Assembly (NCBI GenBank): GCA_020024455.1
Contig: JAHHTU010000019.1
Coordinates: 1 to 44,616, forward strand
Source of the DNA: Anaerotignum sp.
Lineage (GTDB): Bacteria; Bacillota; Clostridia; Lachnospirales; Anaerotignaceae
Reading direction: 5' to 3'
Length of the DNA: 44,616 nucleotides
The translations under genes and the position numbers were made by a program. Every line of letters begins with the position of its first letter. Position 1 is the stretch's first letter. Under the pieces are notes generated by a model that ran no database searches, had not been told where the DNA came from, and saw only the letters and a program-made list of their open reading frames with translations. Shown one piece after another: positions 40,863 to 44,616 of this stretch.

Positions 40863-41276
40863 ATGAAACAAGAAGAATTGAAGAAAATATTGCCCCATCG
40901 GGACAATATGCTTTTGATTGATGAAGCAGAAGTACGGGACGGCGTTGCTTATGGCAAAAAAACCATTGCAGGCACAGAATGGTTTTTGCAGGGGCATTTT
41001 CCGGGAAACCCCGTTGTACCGGGTGTTATTTTATGCGAAATTCTGGGACAGTCCGCCGGTGTACTGTTGTCAGAGGCAGAACAAGGTGCAACCCCTTATT
41101 TTACGGGATTGGACAAAGTGCGTTTCAAAAACAGTGTGCGTCCCGGTGATGTGTTTGAAACAGAATGTACCATCATCAAACACAAAGGGCCTTTTTACTG
41201 GGCAAGTGGCAAAGGCTTTGTAGATGGAAAATTATGTGTAAGTGCAGAATTTTCTTTTGCACTGATAAAGGAGTAA
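40863..41276 (+). CDS. fabZ: 3-hydroxyacyl-ACP dehydratase
   Basis: Removes water from 3-hydroxyacyl-ACP to give the trans-2-enoyl product used by FabK; 137 residues, hot-dog fold. His45 in GHFPGNPVVPG and Glu59 (LCEILGQ) are the catalytic pair. The start ILPHRDNMLLID is canonical. AGAAGGCGG precedes the ATG. The insertion of fabZ between accB and accC is the standard clostridial/streptococcal order. Confidence 0.97.
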   Translation: MKQEELKKILPHRDNMLLIDEAEVRDGVAYGKKTIAGTEWFLQGHFPGNPVVPGVILCEILGQSAGVLLSEAEQGATPYFTGLDKVRFKNSVRPGDVFETECTIIKHKGPFYWASGKGFVDGKLCVSAEFSFALIKE

Positions 41277-41282
41277 TGCGGT

Positions 41283-42617
41283 ATGTTTTCAAAAATTTTG
41301 ATAGCTAACAGAGGAGAAGTGGCTGTTCGCATTATTCGTGCCTGTAAAGAAATGGGTATTGAAACCGTTGCGGTATACTCAGAGGCAGACCAAAATTCTT
41401 TACACGTGGCTTTGGCAGATGAACGTATTTGTATTGGTGCAAATGCGGCTGTGGATAGCTATTTGAACCAGAAAAATATCATCAGTGCGGCTTTGGCATC
41501 GAATGCAACTGCCATTCACCCAGGGTATGGATTTTTGTCCGAAAACGCAGAATTTGCATCTTTGTGTGAAGAAAAAGGCATTGTGTTCATTGGGCCGGAT
41601 AGTTCTGTGTTGGATATGATGGGCGACAAAGACCATTCCCGTCAGTTGATGAAAGAAATCGGCGTGCCTGTTGTACCCGGAACAGAAATTTTGAAAGATG
41701 TGGAAGAAGCAAAAAGACTTGCCGATGAAATCGGATACCCCATTTTGGTAAAAGCAACCGCAGGCGGTGGTGGCAAGGGGATTCGTGTGGTGGAAAAACC
41801 AGAAGATTTGGAAGCCTCTTTTTTGGCAGCGTCCGCAGAAGCGAAAAGTGCATTTGGCAATGGCGATGTGTTTTTAGAAAAATATTTACACTCTGTGCGT
41901 CATGTGGAAATGCAGATTTTGGCAGATGCATTTGGTAATATTGTTTGTCTGGGTGAAAGAGATTGCTCTTTACAGTTAAATAAACAAAAAGTATTGGAAG
42001 AAACTCCTTGCCCTGCAATTTCAAAAGAAACACGTGAAAAAATGGCAGAAGCAGCAGTCAAAGCGGCAAAAGCGGCAAAGTATGTGAATGCAGGTACAGT
42101 GGAATTTTTGCTCGCACCGGACGGAAATTTCTATTTCATTGAAATGAATACCCGTTTGCAGGTGGAACACCCCATCACAGAAGAAATCAGTGATGTGGAT
42201 ATTGTCAAATGGCAAATCCGTATTGCTTGTAAGCGACCATTGGATTTCACACAGGAAGATATCCATTTACATGGACACGCCATCGAGTGTCGTATCAATG
42301 CAAGAAGCACCGGACAAGTGGATTTCTTACACGTGCCGGGGGGTTCTCGTGTGCATTTTGATACTGCTCTGGTGCAGGATTGCCTGATTGTACCGTTTTA
42401 TGACTCTATGATTGGGAAATTGATTGTCTATGCACCCACAAGAGAAGATGCCATTCGCAAAATGGAAGTGGCACTTTGTGAAATGGTCATTCATGGCATC
42501 AACACAAATATTGAAGACCAGTTGCGATTGGTCAGAAATAAAAAATTCCAACGAGGGGAATATGATACATTGATATTGCCTGAATTGTTGGCAGAAGGAG
42601 GCACAGAACTTGAATAA
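41283..42617 (+). CDS. accC: Biotin carboxylase of acetyl-CoA carboxylase
   Basis: ATP-dependent carboxylation of biotin on AccB; 444 residues. N-terminal MFSKILIANRGEVAVRIIRA, glycine-rich ATP loop KATAGGGGKGIRVV (about 157-170), EKYLHSVRHVEMQIL, metal-binding FIEMNTRLQVEHPITE, and the C-terminal domain are all present. AAAGGAGTAATG precedes the ATG. The 3' end overlaps accD by 8 nt. Confidence 0.97.
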   Translation: MFSKILIANRGEVAVRIIRACKEMGIETVAVYSEADQNSLHVALADERICIGANAAVDSYLNQKNIISAALASNATAIHPGYGFLSENAEFASLCEEKGIVFIGPDSSVLDMMGDKDHSRQLMKEIGVPVVPGTEILKDVEEAKRLADEIGYPILVKATAGGGGKGIRVVEKPEDLEASFLAASAEAKSAFGNGDVFLEKYLHSVRHVEMQILADAFGNIVCLGERDCSLQLNKQKVLEETPCPAISKETREKMAEAAVKAAKAAKYVNAGTVEFLLAPDGNFYFIEMNTRLQVEHPITEEISDVDIVKWQIRIACKRPLDFTQEDIHLHGHAIECRINARSTGQVDFLHVPGGSRVHFDTALVQDCLIVPFYDSMIGKLIVYAPTREDAIRKMEVALCEMVIHGINTNIEDQLRLVRNKKFQRGEYDTLILPELLAEGGTELE

Positions 42618-43464
42618 TATTGTTGGTATGTTCCGAAAATCAAGAAATGTGCTGGAAAGTGGCGGCATCACGCCAGCGGTGGAAGAAAAAATCAGATGCC
42701 CCATTTGTAAATCCATAGATATTAAGCGTTCTGTTGCAAAAAACAAAATGGTTTGCCCCGCCTGTGGGTACCATTACAGGATTAACGCAAAAAACAGATT
42801 GAAAGCAACTTGTGATAAAGGGAGTTTTCAGGAATTGATAACCAATTTGCGTACAGAAAATCCTTTGGAATTTCCGGGTTATGAAAATAAAATGGAAACC
42901 ACCAAGCTGGCAACAGGACAGGAAGAAGGCGTGATTTGTGGTACGGCAACCATTCATCAACAGCCTTGTGCCATATTCGTCATGGACCCGCAGTTTATGA
43001 TGGGGAGTATGGGTTCTGTGGTTGGTGAAAAAATTACAAGATTGTTTGAATATGCCGCAGAGCATGATTTGCCTGTGGTTGGGTTTACAGCTTCCGGCGG
43101 TGCAAGAATGCAAGAGGGCATTTTGTCTTTGATGCAGATGGCAAAAACCAGTGGTGCAGTGCAATATCATAGCGACAGAGGCGGCTTATATATCACAGTG
43201 TTGACAGACCCAACCACCGGCGGTGTGACAGCAAGTTTTGCCATGTTGGGCGACATCATACTTTCCGAACCCAATGCTTTGATTGGTTTTGCAGGACGTC
43301 GTGTGATTGAACAGACAACAAAGAAAAAATTGCCTGATGATTTCCAAAGAGCGGAATTTGTAAAAGATTGCGGTTTTGTAGATGCGATTGTGCAAAGAAC
43401 CGATATGCGTAAAACATTGGCACGTTTGCTCAAACAACACAGCAAAGGAGGGGCAAAGGCATGA
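42610..43464 (+). CDS. accD: Acetyl-CoA carboxylase carboxyltransferase beta subunit
   Basis: Beta half of the carboxyltransferase that makes malonyl-CoA; 284 residues. The start is TTG 42610, because AAGGAGG ends 8 nt upstream; the first ATG is 18 nt further. The four-cysteine zinc ribbon (C30, C33, C49, C52: CPIC...CPAC) is complete. The crotonase-fold core has FTASGGARMQEGILSLMQM and GGVTASFAMLGDI. It overlaps accA by 4 nt, so equal synthesis of the two halves is likely. Confidence 0.97.
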   Translation: MNNIVGMFRKSRNVLESGGITPAVEEKIRCPICKSIDIKRSVAKNKMVCPACGYHYRINAKNRLKATCDKGSFQELITNLRTENPLEFPGYENKMETTKLATGQEEGVICGTATIHQQPCAIFVMDPQFMMGSMGSVVGEKITRLFEYAAEHDLPVVGFTASGGARMQEGILSLMQMAKTSGAVQYHSDRGGLYITVLTDPTTGGVTASFAMLGDIILSEPNALIGFAGRRVIEQTTKKKLPDDFQRAEFVKDCGFVDAIVQRTDMRKTLARLLKQHSKGGAKA

Positions 43465-44249
43465 TGACAGCATATGAAAGATTACAAGCTGCAAGAGCCC
43501 AAGACCGTCCCACTTCCCGTGCATATATCGAACAGCTGTTTACAGAACGTACAGAATTGCATGGGGACAGAAAATATGCCGATGATGCGGCAGTCATTGG
43601 CGGTATTGGCAATTTGGGTGACATTCCCGTGACATTTATTGGTATTGAAAGAGGGCGAAACTTGCAAGAAAGAATTGCTTGCAAATTTGGTTGCCCCATG
43701 CCGGAGGGATACAGAAAAGCCTTGCGTTTGATGAAACAGGCGGAAAAATTTTCTCGTCCTGTGATTTGTTTTGTGGATACTTCCGGTGCAAACTGTGGAG
43801 AAGAAGCAGAAGAACGTGGACAAGGACAGGCAATCGCAGACAATTTGATGCAAATGATGGGATTGCAAACACCAATCATCACAATCGTGATTGGGGAAGG
43901 CGGCAGCGGCGGTGCTTTGGGACTTTCTGTTGCAAACCGTTTGTATATGCTGGAAAATGCAGTATTTTCTGTCATTTCTCCGGAAGGTTGTGCAAGTATT
44001 TTATGGGAAGATTCCACAAAAGCCCCAGATGCAGCAGCGTGCTTGAAAATTACCGCAGAAGATATGAAACGTTTTGGCGTGGCAGAAGATGTTATTGTGG
44101 AAAATTTCGATGCATTTGAAACCATGTGCGAAGATTTGAAAAAACGCTTGTTGCAAGACATTACCCAGTTGCAGCAGTTTGACAAAAAAGAAGTTGCGGA
44201 AAAAAGATATCAAAGATTTCGGAAACTGGGTAGGTTTTCCGAAGTATAA
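43461..44249 (+). CDS. accA: Acetyl-CoA carboxylase carboxyltransferase alpha subunit
   Basis: Alpha half of the carboxyltransferase; 262 residues from ATG 43461 or 43464 (AAAGGAGGGG upstream). It has RPTSRAYIEQLFTERTELHG, FGCPMPEGYRKALRLMKQAE, CFVDTSGANCGEEAEERGQG, the oxyanion loop EGGSGGALGLSVANR and SPEGCASILWEDSTKAPDAA. It is the last gene of the fatty-acid operon and is followed by a strong terminator. The alpha subunit is shorter than the E. coli form because the N-terminal helical extension is reduced, as in other Firmicutes. Confidence 0.97.
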   Translation: MMTAYERLQAARAQDRPTSRAYIEQLFTERTELHGDRKYADDAAVIGGIGNLGDIPVTFIGIERGRNLQERIACKFGCPMPEGYRKALRLMKQAEKFSRPVICFVDTSGANCGEEAEERGQGQAIADNLMQMMGLQTPIITIVIGEGGSGGALGLSVANRLYMLENAVFSVISPEGCASILWEDSTKAPDAAACLKITAEDMKRFGVAEDVIVENFDAFETMCEDLKKRLLQDITQLQQFDKKEVAEKRYQRFRKLGRFSEV

Positions 44250-44259
44250 TAGATTTTGA

Positions 44260-44291
44260 AAATCCAATGTATATATACATTGGATTTTTTT
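44260..44291 (+). terminator. Terminator of the fatty-acid operon
   Basis: A 10- to 12-bp stem AATCCAATGT / ACATTGGATT (44261-44286) with a TATA-rich loop, followed by seven T, 11 nt after the accA stop. Confidence 0.93.
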
Positions 44292-44293
44292 GT

Positions 44294-44616
44294 ATGCAGA
44301 AAACCTATGGTAACGAGGCAGAGATAAAAACGCCTTTTCGTTATATAGCAAATCAGTTAAAACAAGACCAGCCAAGAGAACATTAACGTTAGAATCGGAA
44401 AACTCTTTTAGAGGTAGCAAATAGCGGTATTGCAGTTGACAGATTGTATGATGCGTTTGACACATATGCAAGGCGTAAGGGCTATGCCGCATATCAAAAA
44501 CCACCTGCTGGGCAGGTAGATGTTTTATGTGATGGATATTTTTCCATAAAAAACAATATTGATGTGAAAAAAAACAGGAATTTTGCAAAAAAGTGTTGTA
44601 AACAGGGAAAAGCATG
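44294..44616 (+). pseudogene. Decayed or truncated reading frame at window edge
   Basis: From ATG 44294 the frame reads MQKTYGNEAEIKTPFRYIAN then QLKQDQPREH and stops at TAA 44384-44386. A second stop TAG lies at 44390-44392. The same frame then stays open for 74 codons to the window edge with coding-like sequence (GIAVDRLYDAFDTYARRKGY, then PPAGQVDVLCDGYFSIKNN). No ribosome site precedes either half. The simplest reading is one former gene broken by stops. The family was not recognised; the window end hides the rest. Confidence 0.4.

Noticed and set aside
44001..44615. Open frame on the minus strand over the end of accA and the terminator
   Set aside because: Antisense shadow: it crosses the accA terminator and encodes low-complexity Phe/His/Cys-rich sequence.

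Overview
The window looks like a low-GC Firmicutes chromosome, most likely Clostridia of the Lachnospiraceae/Anaerotignum type. The clues are Gram-positive gene order (YicC-RemA-gmk-rpoZ ... priA-def-fmt), strong AGGAGG ribosome sites, FabK instead of FabI in a full fabH-to-accA operon, an acyl-CoA dehydrogenase-EtfBA operon, and TTG as the favoured leucine codon. Naming a genus is inference only.

Layout. (1) 1-3.2 kb: acyl-CoA dehydrogenase (5' end cut by the window edge), etfB, etfA, terminator. (2) 3.2-6.4 kb, minus strand: MATE transporter and RqcH/NFACT protein. (3) 6.5-13.4 kb: YicC-type RNase, RemA, guanylate kinase, RNA polymerase omega, then priA, def, fmt and a membrane zinc metallopeptidase; coaBC and rsmB, usual in this neighbourhood, are absent. 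(4) 13.5-15.6 kb: a small alarmone synthetase and an unusual membrane protein with a degenerate MPN/JAMM-like domain, one transmembrane helix and a LysM domain. (5) 15.6-30.1 kb: a compact phage-derived cluster of PBSX type. It has a divergent S24 repressor, a sigma-like late activator, small and large terminase, portal, scaffold, capsid, connectors, sheath, tube, two XkdN-type chaperones, LysM/XkdP, XkdQ, a very short tape-measure candidate, and XkdR-S-T-U baseplate genes. It has no recognisable integrase, replication, lysis or tail-fibre gene. (6) 30.1-34.1 kb: secG, rnr, smpB, ssrA (tmRNA), a small Cys-rich membrane protein (minus) and tRNA-Pro(CGG) (minus). (7) 34.2-35.1 kb: ECF sigma factor and zinc-finger anti-sigma factor. 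(8) 35.2-44.2 kb: type II fatty-acid synthesis operon fabH-acpP-fabK-fabD-fabG-fabF-accB-fabZ-accC-accD-accA, then a terminator and a decayed reading frame at the window edge.

How the parts work together. The phage cluster is the most unusual part. It keeps packaging, head and contractile-tail genes in one uninterrupted late operon under a single SOS-type repressor, and it sits between housekeeping genes with no visible attachment repeats. This is what one would expect of a domesticated, gene-transfer-agent-like particle rather than an autonomous prophage. Inside it, the second XkdN-type chaperone ends on a textbook -1 frameshift signal: A_AAA_AAC, a 7-nt spacer and an 11-bp stem. It joins a 54-codon extension just upstream of a tape-measure candidate of only 263 residues, and this chaperone/tape module sits after xkdQ instead of before xkdP. 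RqcH, SmpB, tmRNA and RNase R make the window rich in ribosome-rescue and RNA-decay genes.
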